From: G965220305 sp965220305
Lineage (GTDB): Bacteria; Chloroflexota; Dehalococcoidia; Lucifugimonadales; UBA3495
Direction of reading: 5' to 3'
DNA: 64,000 bases
NCBI GenBank assembly: GCA_965220305.1
Contig: OZ244817.1
Coordinates: 1-64,000, forward strand
How positions within the stretch are numbered: position 1 is the stretch's first letter; each line of letters begins with the position of its first letter. Under the pieces are notes generated by a model. It was not told the origin of the DNA. It was given only the letters and a program-made list of their open reading frames with translations, and did no database searches. Below are positions 24,816-33,572 of the stretch, piece after piece. Position numbers and translations under genes: made by a program.

Positions 24816-25715
24816 CTATTCAACCGATTCAGCCTCGGTTCTATCCAATTCAACATCCCAAGAGTACCGAAGTTTTTGGTGTTGATTAGATAACTGGTAA
24901 GGCGGTACCACGTACCTTTCAAATACGTGCCCCGGCGATGTTATTCCATTCTGTGTGATGCTAAACAGCGACACGAGCAAGTATTCAAGGCTATTCCCAG
25001 GTTTTAAGAACGTCACTCCTGGACTTCCCAATGCGGTAAATGACATTTGCATACCTAATGCCGGTGCTATTGCCTCTTGATTAAGGGTTAGCACTACATT
25101 AGGCCGTAGCTCTTCCGCTACTTCGTTGTACAGGTCTTTCGTGTGCTCGATCATCGTCTCGGGCTTGGTTCCAAACAATCGCCCTAACCCGAATCCATAA
25201 ATCTGTGTGCTAGAGCTTGAATTTTGTATAGTTTCTCGGTCACCGTCCATGAGACGTGTGGTTTTGTCGAGGTAGGTCCGATATTCGACCTTACCTGCCG
25301 GTGGTTCTTTCTTTCCTACTGGTTTTGGGAATCGGTTCAGCTTCCTTACAGATGCGACCTTTTCGTATATGTCGCCTAGCTCCTTTTTGCCAATTGTGCT
25401 CTTAATCTCTCCTACGGCTATGACGGATTCACACGGATAATAACCTATATCTTCCGCAAATTTGAAAACAGGGCAGAGTTGTTGTTCATAGAGGATCACG
25501 TCGATTTGTGCCGATGCGTTCCCTTCGCTGTCTATGACGCACCCCGTTCCCACTCCGACTCCTCCTGGCAGGATAGCTTCGAGCTTTGTTCGGACGGCCC
25601 TTTCTCTAGCATCTCCCTTCAGTCCTAGTGTTGGCCCCTGTACTGCACTCTCATAGGCCAATACCAGTTCCTGTCCGAGGTTCTTGATGTTGATATGAGT
25701 GTCAAATAGCGGCAT
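24816..25715 (-). CDS. DUF6602-like protein with PD-(D/E)XK-type motif
   Basis: 299 residues. The segment AQIDVILYE (Asp72) followed by VIAVGEIKST (Glu103, Lys105) is the D...ExK arrangement of restriction-like nucleases, and the overall sequence resembles DUF6602 proteins. AGGTGA lies six bases before the ATG. It is the last gene of the composite restriction operon, 33 bp after hsdR on the same strand, so co-transcription is likely. It may add a nuclease step or be an accessory effector. DNA here is less GC-rich than the hsdR neighbour, hinting at a separate origin. Function is not established. Confidence 0.65.
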   Translation of the reverse strand: MPLFDTHINIKNLGQELVLAYESAVQGPTLGLKGDARERAVRTKLEAILPGGVGVGTGCVIDSEGNASAQIDVILYEQQLCPVFKFAEDIGYYPCESVIAVGEIKSTIGKKELGDIYEKVASVRKLNRFPKPVGKKEPPAGKVEYRTYLDKTTRLMDGDRETIQNSSSSTQIYGFGLGRLFGTKPETMIEHTKDLYNEVAEELRPNVVLTLNQEAIAPALGMQMSFTALGSPGVTFLKPGNSLEYLLVSLFSITQNGITSPGHVFERYVVPPYQLSNQHQKLRYSWDVELDRTEAESVE

Positions 25716-25748
25716 GTTCTCACCTACGTTGGTTGTGTCAATAGCCGT

Positions 25749-28700
25749 TCAGCCCACCACCCACCATTCCGACAACACTTCAGCCTGTTCCAGCACGGTC
25801 AGCGTGGCCTTCTCTTGCTTGTCAGGCGGGTAGCCATGCTTGCGCAGGATGCGGCGCACCAGGACCCGGAGGTTGGCGCGGACGTTCTCCCGAAGTGTCC
25901 AGTCGATAGTGACGTTGTTGCGGACGGTTTGGACTAGCTCTTGGGCTATGGCGCGGAGCGTGTCATCGCCCAGCACCTGCACGGCACTGTTGTTGGTCTC
26001 CAGAGCATCGTAGAAGGCCAGTTCGTCATCGGTCAAACCGAGCTTTTCACCACGGGAAGCCGCTTCCCGCATATCCCTGGCCAGTTGAATCAGCTCTTCA
26101 ATGACCTGCGCCGCCTCTATGGCCCGGTTCTGGTAGCGGCGTAAGGTCTGTTCCAGCATCTCGGCGAAGGAGCGGGCCTGTACTACGTTAGTGCGCCGTC
26201 GGGTTGCCACTTCGCCTCGGAGCAACTTTTGCAACAACTCAACCGCCAGGTTGCGCTGCGGCATCCCCTGGACTTCCGTCAGAAAATCTTCGGATAGCAC
26301 CGATATATCCGGCTTGTCCAGCCCCGCCGCGGCGAAGATGTCCATGACCCCTTCCGAGGCCACCGCCCGGGAAACTATCTGGCGCACCGCCAGGTCCAAG
26401 TCCTCTTCGGGGCGCGCTTCGCCCGCAGCTCGCTTGGACAGAGCCGCACGCACCGCTTGGAAGAATCCCACGTCGTCGCGGATGCGAAAGGTCTCTGCAT
26501 GGGGCACTGCCAGCGCAAAGGCTTGGGAGAGTTCACGTACAGCCTTCAAGCAGCGGTCCTTGCCGTTTTCCTGGGACAGAATGTGTTCTTGGCCCGCCGG
26601 AATCAGCCCCAACCGCTCCTGGGGCGCGCCCGTAGTCCACTTCGACCAGTCAAAGCCGTGGAACAGGGCGCAGCAGACTTCGTGCTTCTCCAGCATCACC
26701 GCAACCGCCTCTTCCTTGTCGATAGCGGTTCGCCCGGTGCCGCCGCTTTCGGTGTAGGTGACCAGCGCCTTCCGCAGGTCGTTGGCCAGCCCCAGGTAGT
26801 CCACTACCAGGCCGCCAGGCTTGTCCTTGAACACCCGGTTCACCCGGGCGATGGCCTGCATCAGACCGTGGCCTCGCATCGGCTTGTCCAAATACATCGT
26901 ATGGAGGCTGGGCGCATCGAAGCCGGTCAGCCACATATCCCGCACCAGCACGATGCGGAAAGGGTCGTTAGCAGAGCGGAAGCGATTGGCCAGCGCCTCC
27001 CGCCGGGCCTTGTTCCTCACGTGCTGCTGCCACTCCGGCGGGTCGGAAGCGGAGCCGGTCATCACCACCTTGATGCTGCCCCTGTCCTCAGCTTCATCGT
27101 GCCAGCCGGGGCGCAATCGCATCAGTTCCCGGTAGAGGTCAACGCAGATGCGCCGGCTCATGCACACCACCATGGCCTTCCCTTCCAGGGCCTCCAGCCG
27201 CTGCTCGAAGTGGTCAACAATGTCCTCAGCAATCTGCCTGACCCGGTTTTCGGCTCCGACGACGGCTTCAAGCTGCGCCCACTTGGTCTTGAGCCGCTCC
27301 TTGCGCTCGATTTCCTCGCCCTCGGTGGCTTCCTCGAAGTCCGGGTCAATGGTGGGCCTTTCGGCCACGTCCAGTTCCAGTCTGGCCAGGCGGCTTTCGT
27401 AGTGGATGGGCACTGTGGCCCCGTCCTCAACGGAACGCTGGATGTCGTAGATGCTGATGTAGTCGCCGAACACGGCCCGGGTGTTGGCGTCCTCAAGCTC
27501 GATGGGGGTGCCGGTGAAGCCGACGAAGGAGGCGTTGGGTAGGGCGTCGCGCATATGGCGGGCGAACCCATCGACGAAATCGTACTGGCTGCGGTGGGCC
27601 TCGTCGGCGATGACCACGATGTTGCGCCGCTCCGACAGGGTGGGGTAGGTATCGCCCCGCTCCTCGGGGAAGAACTTCTGAATGGTGGTGAAGACCACGC
27701 CCCCGGCGGCCACCGACAGCTTCTCCCGCAGGTCGGCGCGGCTTTCGGCCTGCACCGGCGGCTGGCGCAGCAGGTCCTGGCAGCGGGAGAAGGTGGTGAA
27801 GAGCTGGTCGTCCAAGTCGTTGCGGTCGGTGAGGACCACGATGGTCGGGTTCTCCATCGCCGGCTCGCGGACGATGGCCCCGGCGTAGAAGGCCATGGTC
27901 AGGCTCTTGCCCGACCCCTGGGTGTGCCAGACCACCCCGATGCGCCGGTCGCCGGGGGAGCCGCCGGGACGTCGCCCTGATTCGTACCGCCCTGATTTCT
28001 CGCCAATCCGCCGTTCTTCCTGCTGCAACTCCGCCGCCCGCAGGGTTTCCCCGATGGCGGTGCGGACGGCGTGAAACTGGTGATACCCGGCCATCTTCTT
28101 GACCAACTTGCCGCTGCCGTCGTCGTCAAACACGATGAAGTCGCAGAGCAGGGCCAGAAAACGCTCCGGCTGGCAGACGCCTTCCAGCAACACCTGCAAC
28201 TCGGTCAGGTTGGGGTCGGCCAGGGTCTCGCCGGTGATGGTGCGCCAGGGCTTGAACCACTCGCGCCCGGCGGTGAGGGCGCCGATGCGGGCCTGGGTGC
28301 CGTCGGACACCATGAGCATTTCATTCATTGCGAACAGGGCGGGCAGTTCGGCCTGGTAGGTCTGGAGTTGCTGCCAGGCGGTCCAGATGGTGGCGTCCTC
28401 GTCGGCGGGGTTCTTCAGTTCGATGATGCCCAGGGGCAGGCCGTTGAGGAACAGCACGACATCGGGGCGGCGGGTGTTCCGGTTCTCGGTAACGGTGAAC
28501 TGGTTGACCGCCAGCCAGTCGTTGACTTCCGGCCGGTCGAAGTCAATTACCGTTACCTGCTCGCCCCGGATGGCGCTGTTGTCGGCCCGATACTCCACCG
28601 TCACCCCGTTGACCAGCATCCGGTGAAAGGCCCGATTGCGGGCTTCCAGGGTTGCTCCCTCAGGATGGGTCAGCTTGCGTAGCGCGTCATCCAGCACGGA

Positions 28701-28904
28701 GGCAGGCAGGGACGGGTTGAGCCGGGCCAGGGAATCCCGCAGCCGCCGCTCCAGGACCACCTGCCCGTAGTCGGCCCGCTCCATACCCGGCGTGTTTGGG
28801 GCGATGTCAGGGCCGTGAGCCAACTGCCAACCGAGGGCAGCGAGCCAGGCCAGGCAAGCGGCTTCAAGGTCGGCTTCGGTGAGGGTGGTCATGGGTGGCT
28901 TCAT
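25749..28904 (-). CDS. hsdR: Type I restriction enzyme motor/nuclease subunit
   Basis: 1051 residues, normal for HsdR. The N-terminal nuclease domain has PDVVLFLNGLPLGIIELKN (Asp148, Glu162, Lys164). The superfamily 2 translocase follows with GSGKS (330-334), DEAH (434-437) and FTGTP (about 464), then the helical C-terminal domain that docks on the methyltransferase. ATP-driven translocation and cleavage of unmodified DNA is the family function. The start codon overlaps the stop of the serine protease gene by 4 nt (ATGA) and has GGGAG upstream. It appears complete and all key residues are present. Confidence 0.95.
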   Translation of the reverse strand: MKPPMTTLTEADLEAACLAWLAALGWQLAHGPDIAPNTPGMERADYGQVVLERRLRDSLARLNPSLPASVLDDALRKLTHPEGATLEARNRAFHRMLVNGVTVEYRADNSAIRGEQVTVIDFDRPEVNDWLAVNQFTVTENRNTRRPDVVLFLNGLPLGIIELKNPADEDATIWTAWQQLQTYQAELPALFAMNEMLMVSDGTQARIGALTAGREWFKPWRTITGETLADPNLTELQVLLEGVCQPERFLALLCDFIVFDDDGSGKLVKKMAGYHQFHAVRTAIGETLRAAELQQEERRIGEKSGRYESGRRPGGSPGDRRIGVVWHTQGSGKSLTMAFYAGAIVREPAMENPTIVVLTDRNDLDDQLFTTFSRCQDLLRQPPVQAESRADLREKLSVAAGGVVFTTIQKFFPEERGDTYPTLSERRNIVVIADEAHRSQYDFVDGFARHMRDALPNASFVGFTGTPIELEDANTRAVFGDYISIYDIQRSVEDGATVPIHYESRLARLELDVAERPTIDPDFEEATEGEEIERKERLKTKWAQLEAVVGAENRVRQIAEDIVDHFEQRLEALEGKAMVVCMSRRICVDLYRELMRLRPGWHDEAEDRGSIKVVMTGSASDPPEWQQHVRNKARREALANRFRSANDPFRIVLVRDMWLTGFDAPSLHTMYLDKPMRGHGLMQAIARVNRVFKDKPGGLVVDYLGLANDLRKALVTYTESGGTGRTAIDKEEAVAVMLEKHEVCCALFHGFDWSKWTTGAPQERLGLIPAGQEHILSQENGKDRCLKAVRELSQAFALAVPHAETFRIRDDVGFFQAVRAALSKRAAGEARPEEDLDLAVRQIVSRAVASEGVMDIFAAAGLDKPDISVLSEDFLTEVQGMPQRNLAVELLQKLLRGEVATRRRTNVVQARSFAEMLEQTLRRYQNRAIEAAQVIEELIQLARDMREAASRGEKLGLTDDELAFYDALETNNSAVQVLGDDTLRAIAQELVQTVRNNVTIDWTLRENVRANLRVLVRRILRKHGYPPDKQEKATLTVLEQAEVLSEWWVVG

Positions 28905-29767
28905 TCGCTCCCTTGTTGTGGGTCAGCAACACCTTGTCCCGCAGAATTGAGCTTATCAACCGCTAATTGGATGGTCTCCTGTATCACGTTGTAGGGCACT
29001 ACTATGCCAAGGCCTGAATTCTCTTCGAAGATCATTCTGGGACGCCCTGTCTGCTGGCTTATGGCGAATTCCCGGTATGGCAAGTAGGCGGACACCATGC
29101 CTATAAGTCCGCACCTATTGTTGCGCTTCGTACCCGCAATAGATGTAAGCTCAGGCTTAAGAAGAACCGGGCCGCCGCTGTTGCCTGGGAAAATGGAGGC
29201 ATCGATTAAAAATGTCTGTGCGTTTCCCTTCACCCAATCTTGGATACGCGCAATGATTCCCTGTCTGACTACCGCGTAGTTACGCTCTTCCCCTGCCTCG
29301 CCTAAGGGAAATCCCAATACGAACACACCATCCCCCTCACTGACCTCGATCTCTCGGGCTTGATCGAGTGTGAAGGTATGGACATCGGAAGCGAAAAACT
29401 GAAATTCAATACCGTCCACTTCCAACAGCCCGGGATTGATTGATAAGACAGCTACGTCAGCGTTTGGATGAACGATCCAAGAGTTCGAATCGTCAGTGCC
29501 TCTTAATGGTATTGTGTATATCTTTGAATCAGATCCCATAGGTCTGTTGAAACGTACGTGAAGTTCAGTGCTATTTGCAGACGCTTTCTCAAAAACATGC
29601 CTATTGGTTAATAGATAGACCCAATACCTTTTCGCCCCATCTTCGTCGGTTGCTCCACTTGGATAGCCATACAGAAAACCTGTTGCGGTGTATTGCATCG
29701 TCCCATCTGTAGACGGGCCTCCAAGGGCGACTACAGTGTTCAGAAAACCTGGTGGTATCAGTGCCAT
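28901..29767 (-). CDS. Trypsin-like serine protease inside the restriction operon
   Basis: 288 residues with a complete trypsin-fold triad: His57 in LTNRHVF, Asp104 in NADVAVL and Ser197 in FPGNSGGPV. There is no signal peptide and no PDZ domain, so it is probably a cytoplasmic S1-type protease rather than a DegP-like periplasmic enzyme. It starts on the stop codon of hsdS (TAATG) and overlaps hsdR by 4 nt, so it is translationally tied to both. Protease modules occur as effectors in several phage defence systems; here the substrate is unknown, and HsdR, HsdS, HepT or host proteins are all conceivable. Lower GC than hsdR. Confidence 0.85.
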   Translation of the reverse strand: MALIPPGFLNTVVALGGPSTDGTMQYTATGFLYGYPSGATDEDGAKRYWVYLLTNRHVFEKASANSTELHVRFNRPMGSDSKIYTIPLRGTDDSNSWIVHPNADVAVLSINPGLLEVDGIEFQFFASDVHTFTLDQAREIEVSEGDGVFVLGFPLGEAGEERNYAVVRQGIIARIQDWVKGNAQTFLIDASIFPGNSGGPVLLKPELTSIAGTKRNNRCGLIGMVSAYLPYREFAISQQTGRPRMIFEENSGLGIVVPYNVIQETIQLAVDKLNSAGQGVADPQQGSE

Positions 29768-31374
29768 TAGAACCTCCCACTCATATCTTGCGTTTCATCC
29801 CCCACCTTTACTGCCCCCGAAACTAGCTTCGGCAGCAGCGCGTCCCGCTGGGCGGCCAGGGCACGGGAGTCGGATTCATTGATTATGAACCGTTGTTCTA
29901 ATGGCAGCACCAATTTAGCGAACTTGCCAACCAGTTCTGCCGTCGGGGATATTACCCGCAAGGCTTCAAACTGTTTTCTGGTGATCGCCCCGAAAACCGT
30001 ACCCGTTTGTTCGTATTGCTGAAACTCAGGTTGCATTGCCCAAGCCAAGTAATATGTGAACGAGCTTGAACCCGATTTGTGGCGAAGGGAGGCTACCCCT
30101 CTGCCGATGCAGCATTTTCCCCAAGCCATATTCAAGGCGCCAACGGGCGCCCTAACGCTGACCAGCGTATCGCCTCTTTCGGCAATCCGATTCGGTGCAG
30201 TACAGTATTTCCTGTTTTCAGGAAACCGCGCCCCAAAATCGGTGCTGCCTTGAAAGAATGGTAGTCCCTCTCCGCTGTCGTTGTATGTGTTACTAGGCGG
30301 CGATTGCCCCATCGTGAGATTGAAGCAATCCCCCAACGCCCCAACCCCCCACCCCTCCGGTATCTCCCCCAACTCCGAGTCTACCAGGCGGTCGGGGAAC
30401 AGGTCCCACAGCTCAGGCGGCAGGTAGGGTTCCCGGCCCTCCAGCTTGGCGCGGACCGGGCCGAAGTCCACGAACCAGTCCTGGAAGATGGCCCGGGCCA
30501 TCCCCTCCAGAGTTTGGTTCATCCGCCGGTTCAACTCAATCTTGTCGTCCAGGGTGCCGAGGATGTGGGCGATGGCCCGCTGTTCGGGTAGGGGAGGGAG
30601 GGGAACGGTTAAGTGGTCCAGTGAATCTACCGGCACCCGCTGTCGCCCGGAAGTGCCTGTCATTTGCCCGATGGCATAGTTACGGACTTCTTCCCACTGA
30701 GTCAAATAGTAGGCAAAATCGTTGTTAGTAACGTCAGGACGGCCTCGAATGACTATGAACTCCGTGGAGCCGTGAGCCACCTTGGTGTTATTGGGCGCGC
30801 AGTAACGGGCAATCTTTCCGTTCTCTAGGCACGGAGTAATTCGAGCCATAAGGGTGTCGCCGTCCTGAAACCTGGAGCCGTTGCCCTTGAACTCCCGTTC
30901 TTCTGCCGAGTTGGCACTTCTTGAATCCGCGTTCACCGAGGCCATATCAACGAAGGGGTAAATTTCGCCGCGTTTAAGACGCACTGTTGGGTTAATCTGG
31001 ACTGCCTGGCTGAAGGGCATCTCGCGCCAATCCCGCCTGACAGTCGCCCGGCCATCCGCCGGTGGCAACAAGACTTTCTGGTCTTTAACTATCTCCCTGA
31101 ATTCCTGGTTGACGGCGTTGAGGTCCACCACGTCAACGGTATAGGGGAGGTCCGATTCCTCAAAGGCAACTTCCAGCCCAACTATAGCCTTGTGATCAAG
31201 GCTGGCAGCGCCCTCCACGGCCAGGTCCAAGTCTGAAAAGTCCTTCGTCGTCCAGTTGGCACGGCTACCGAACACCCAGACCTTGAACCCGGCGGGCAGG
31301 CGCGCCCGCAGGATTTCCTGCACCATTTCCAGATGATCGGGGCGGATGTCCACCGGGCTAGTCCAGTCGTTCAT
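29767..31374 (-). CDS. hsdS: MntA-like nucleotidyltransferase fused to HsdS specificity subunit
   Basis: 535 residues. The first about 100 form a minimal nucleotidyltransferase: GS-X10-DxD (Gly36-Ser37, Asp48, Asp50) and a third acidic strand TVDVVDLN (Asp81 or Asp84). The rest is a type I specificity subunit with two target-recognition domains (about 115-250 and 340-470), each followed by a conserved helix (LPPLPEQRAIAHILGTLDDKIELNRRMNQTLE, split here as central repeat, and LPLEQRFIINESDSRALAAQRDALLPKL). It overlaps the HepT-like gene by 17 nt. In stand-alone pairs MntA-type enzymes neutralise HepT by nucleotidylation; fusion to HsdS would tie this to DNA-recognition complexes. No frame break between the parts is seen. 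Confidence 0.88.
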   Translation of the reverse strand: MNDWTSPVDIRPDHLEMVQEILRARLPAGFKVWVFGSRANWTTKDFSDLDLAVEGAASLDHKAIVGLEVAFEESDLPYTVDVVDLNAVNQEFREIVKDQKVLLPPADGRATVRRDWREMPFSQAVQINPTVRLKRGEIYPFVDMASVNADSRSANSAEEREFKGNGSRFQDGDTLMARITPCLENGKIARYCAPNNTKVAHGSTEFIVIRGRPDVTNNDFAYYLTQWEEVRNYAIGQMTGTSGRQRVPVDSLDHLTVPLPPLPEQRAIAHILGTLDDKIELNRRMNQTLEGMARAIFQDWFVDFGPVRAKLEGREPYLPPELWDLFPDRLVDSELGEIPEGWGVGALGDCFNLTMGQSPPSNTYNDSGEGLPFFQGSTDFGARFPENRKYCTAPNRIAERGDTLVSVRAPVGALNMAWGKCCIGRGVASLRHKSGSSSFTYYLAWAMQPEFQQYEQTGTVFGAITRKQFEALRVISPTAELVGKFAKLVLPLEQRFIINESDSRALAAQRDALLPKLVSGAVKVGDETQDMSGRF

Positions 31375-31789
31375 TCCTTTCCTGTAACTCCCTCAGCAGG
31401 TGCCGGACGTCACCTAGAAAATCCTGGGCGGCCTGAAATACCCGCTCCGCCATCGCCTCGTTGTAAACGTGGCTGGTCAACCCCCGGTTGCGCCGATGCT
31501 CCATCCAAGCGGTGAGGTCCGAGCGCAGCAGCCCCTGCTCGGACGCCCTCCTGATCAAGCTCCGAAATTCCAGCCGGTCAACCTCCGCAGGATTAGCCGA
31601 AACCTGCTCCAAGTACCGTTGAATCATCCTGACGCTGAGTTCGTAGGTGAACTCGAAGGCCTGGATTGCGCCGGCCCTCATCTGGCCCCGGATTTCCGGG
31701 TATTGCCGCACGATGTCGGAATCGTACAGCACCATTCCTTCCTCCAACTGCGCTACGGCATTTTCCAGCGGCGACAAGTCCAGCTTCAT
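31358..31789 (-). CDS. HepT-like HEPN protein (nucleotidyltransferase partner)
   Basis: 143 residues, all-alpha, of the HI0074/HepT type. The RX4HXY motif is intact: Arg102-GLTS-His107-Val-Tyr109. In characterised HepT toxins this motif gives RNase activity and the Tyr is the residue modified by the partner MntA. The gene starts 21 bp after the AlbA_2 gene with AGGT upstream, and its last 17 nt overlap the MntA-HsdS start. Toxin-then-antitoxin order and overlap match hepT/mntA pairs. An inactive substrate-binding role as in HI0074 is the alternative, but the complete motif favours activity. Confidence 0.85.
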   Translation of the reverse strand: MKLDLSPLENAVAQLEEGMVLYDSDIVRQYPEIRGQMRAGAIQAFEFTYELSVRMIQRYLEQVSANPAEVDRLEFRSLIRRASEQGLLRSDLTAWMEHRRNRGLTSHVYNEAMAERVFQAAQDFLGDVRHLLRELQERNERLD

Positions 31790-31810
31790 TCAGACCTACC
31801 GCGTCCTGAT

Positions 31811-33556
31811 TCACATCGCAGAGACGGGGCGGTATTGCAAAAGCGCCGACCGGCCCACAATATCCACGACCCGGACCAACGCCTCATTCCCGTTTGAATC
31901 GGTGAGAAGCAGGTCTTCTCCCAAGATGAAGTGGACAGGTTGCTGTTTTCCTTCGTTGATAGAGATGTTGGACGCATACAAGTAGGTCCTGTCGTGCGCG
32001 TCCCGAATCGGGTTTAGCCGCCCCGACAATCCCGAGATGTGCCCCGTAGCCTCCCGATATATGACGGAGCCACCGCCCGGTATGGAAGTCAGTTCAAGGG
32101 CGAGTGACCTTTGCGCGGGAATCCAGCCTTTCTCCAGCCCGGCGGCAAAGCCGTCAGCGGCCACGAACACGACCATCGGTAGATGAATGGAATGCAAATC
32201 GACCCTTGCCTCCCCATTGGCGTCGGTAACGGCGTGTTTCCAAGTCTTGTTCGGGAACAGCACCAATACATCGGCATCCTGCAGTGGCTCCCCAGAGCTG
32301 CGTACAGAGATCACAGCGTTCGCTGGCGTAAATTCCAATAGGGCAGCGGGAATAGTGAGGCACAGTTCCGCTTCGTCCACCAGTCGAAAATTGGGAAGCG
32401 CCCCACTCAGTTCTTGAGTTTCCCGTCGAATTATCGGAACGCCATCTCCTCGCCGCTCCATGAAAAATTGCCTTCCGCCCGCACCTTCGATTCCGCCAAC
32501 ATTCATCCTCCCCAAAATCGAGGTTAGAACTTCGTTGCGCGTGGACTGCCGCTCAACCATACTTTCTATCGTGAGATTATTAGGCAAACTGCCGGGCGAG
32601 CAGATTTCCAGCCTGTCCTCGAACATGGCGAGCCTGATTCTGCTACCTCGAATAGAGTAGTCACGGTGGACTACGGCATTGACCAAAGCCTCAAACAGCG
32701 CCCTCTCGCTGTACTGGGGCAAGTCCTCGCGGGCCGGCTCTTTTCGAGCAGCAACGCTCATATTTCGTACAGCGAAAGCCAGAGCCTCCCTGACCTGTTT
32801 ATCGATAGGACCGCCAATAATCTGCGAGTCAAGCTGACCGGATGCCCTATCAGCACCTCTGTAACGGGTCGCAGTTATACAGGCGTTGGGTAGCCAATGT
32901 TCGGACGAACTGCTGCACAATAGAACCCCGGCGACGGTGGCCCGAAGCGTGCCGTTCTGGTCCACGGCCAAGAGTCCCATCTTCTCCAAGGCCAACTCTG
33001 GGTCAGCAGCGCCCTCGGCGCTGACCAAGGGTTTCCAAAGGGCGGCATCAAGGGTCCCAAACCCCGTTCCATCTACCGGCTGCTTGTCGAACCATAGGAA
33101 ACTCGCCTGCCCGCGCCTTTGAGCCAGACGCAAGCGTTCCTCGCTGGTCATTCTCCGCTTTGTGCTGCCGACCCGGATGAAGCTCCCGCCCGGACTGTCA
33201 TGTTGCGCGTGACCTTCCGGCACATCCACCATCAAAAAACTTTTACCTTCGGAGGTGTCCCTGCGAAAGATATCGACCCTGATGGGGGGCCGTATGGAAT
33301 CTGTGCATACCTCGGCGATTAGAAATTCCAGTTGATTCATCTGTTCGCGGGACATTTCTAGGACATCGCCTTCGTCAGTGACGCTGCATAACAGCACCCC
33401 TCCATTGGCATTGGCAAAGGTGGCTATTTCGTCTGCCCAGTCGTCCCGGCGAGGTTCCCTTGGCCGGTTACCCATGAAGACGACCTCTTTGAATTCCCAA
33501 TTGCTGTCCTCACCCAATTTTAGGTGACGCCTGATTTCATCGTCGCTGTATGTCAT
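31811..33556 (-). CDS. AlbA_2 / HATPase-like protein with C-terminal beta domain
   Basis: 581 residues. Residues about 5-140 match the Schlafen AlbA_2 domain (GEDSNWEFKEV, IATFANANGGVLLCSV, FIRVGSTKRRM). Residues about 285-330 (ALFEALVNAVVHRDYSIRGS and LEICSPGSLPNNLT) match the ATP-binding HATPase_c_4 part of COG2865-type regulators. The last about 190 residues add a carboxypeptidase-regulatory-like beta domain (DADVLVLFPNKTWKHAVTDANGEARVDL) and a tail I do not recognise. A longer Met start at 33664 lacks a ribosome site and overlaps the upstream gene; the Met at 33556 follows GGGAG. AlbA_2 proteins are recurrent in restriction-modification islands. Confidence 0.78.
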   Translation of the reverse strand: MTYSDDEIRRHLKLGEDSNWEFKEVVFMGNRPREPRRDDWADEIATFANANGGVLLCSVTDEGDVLEMSREQMNQLEFLIAEVCTDSIRPPIRVDIFRRDTSEGKSFLMVDVPEGHAQHDSPGGSFIRVGSTKRRMTSEERLRLAQRRGQASFLWFDKQPVDGTGFGTLDAALWKPLVSAEGAADPELALEKMGLLAVDQNGTLRATVAGVLLCSSSSEHWLPNACITATRYRGADRASGQLDSQIIGGPIDKQVREALAFAVRNMSVAARKEPAREDLPQYSERALFEALVNAVVHRDYSIRGSRIRLAMFEDRLEICSPGSLPNNLTIESMVERQSTRNEVLTSILGRMNVGGIEGAGGRQFFMERRGDGVPIIRRETQELSGALPNFRLVDEAELCLTIPAALLEFTPANAVISVRSSGEPLQDADVLVLFPNKTWKHAVTDANGEARVDLHSIHLPMVVFVAADGFAAGLEKGWIPAQRSLALELTSIPGGGSVIYREATGHISGLSGRLNPIRDAHDRTYLYASNISINEGKQQPVHFILGEDLLLTDSNGNEALVRVVDIVGRSALLQYRPVSAM

Positions 33557-33572
33557 TGGAGACCTGCTCCCT

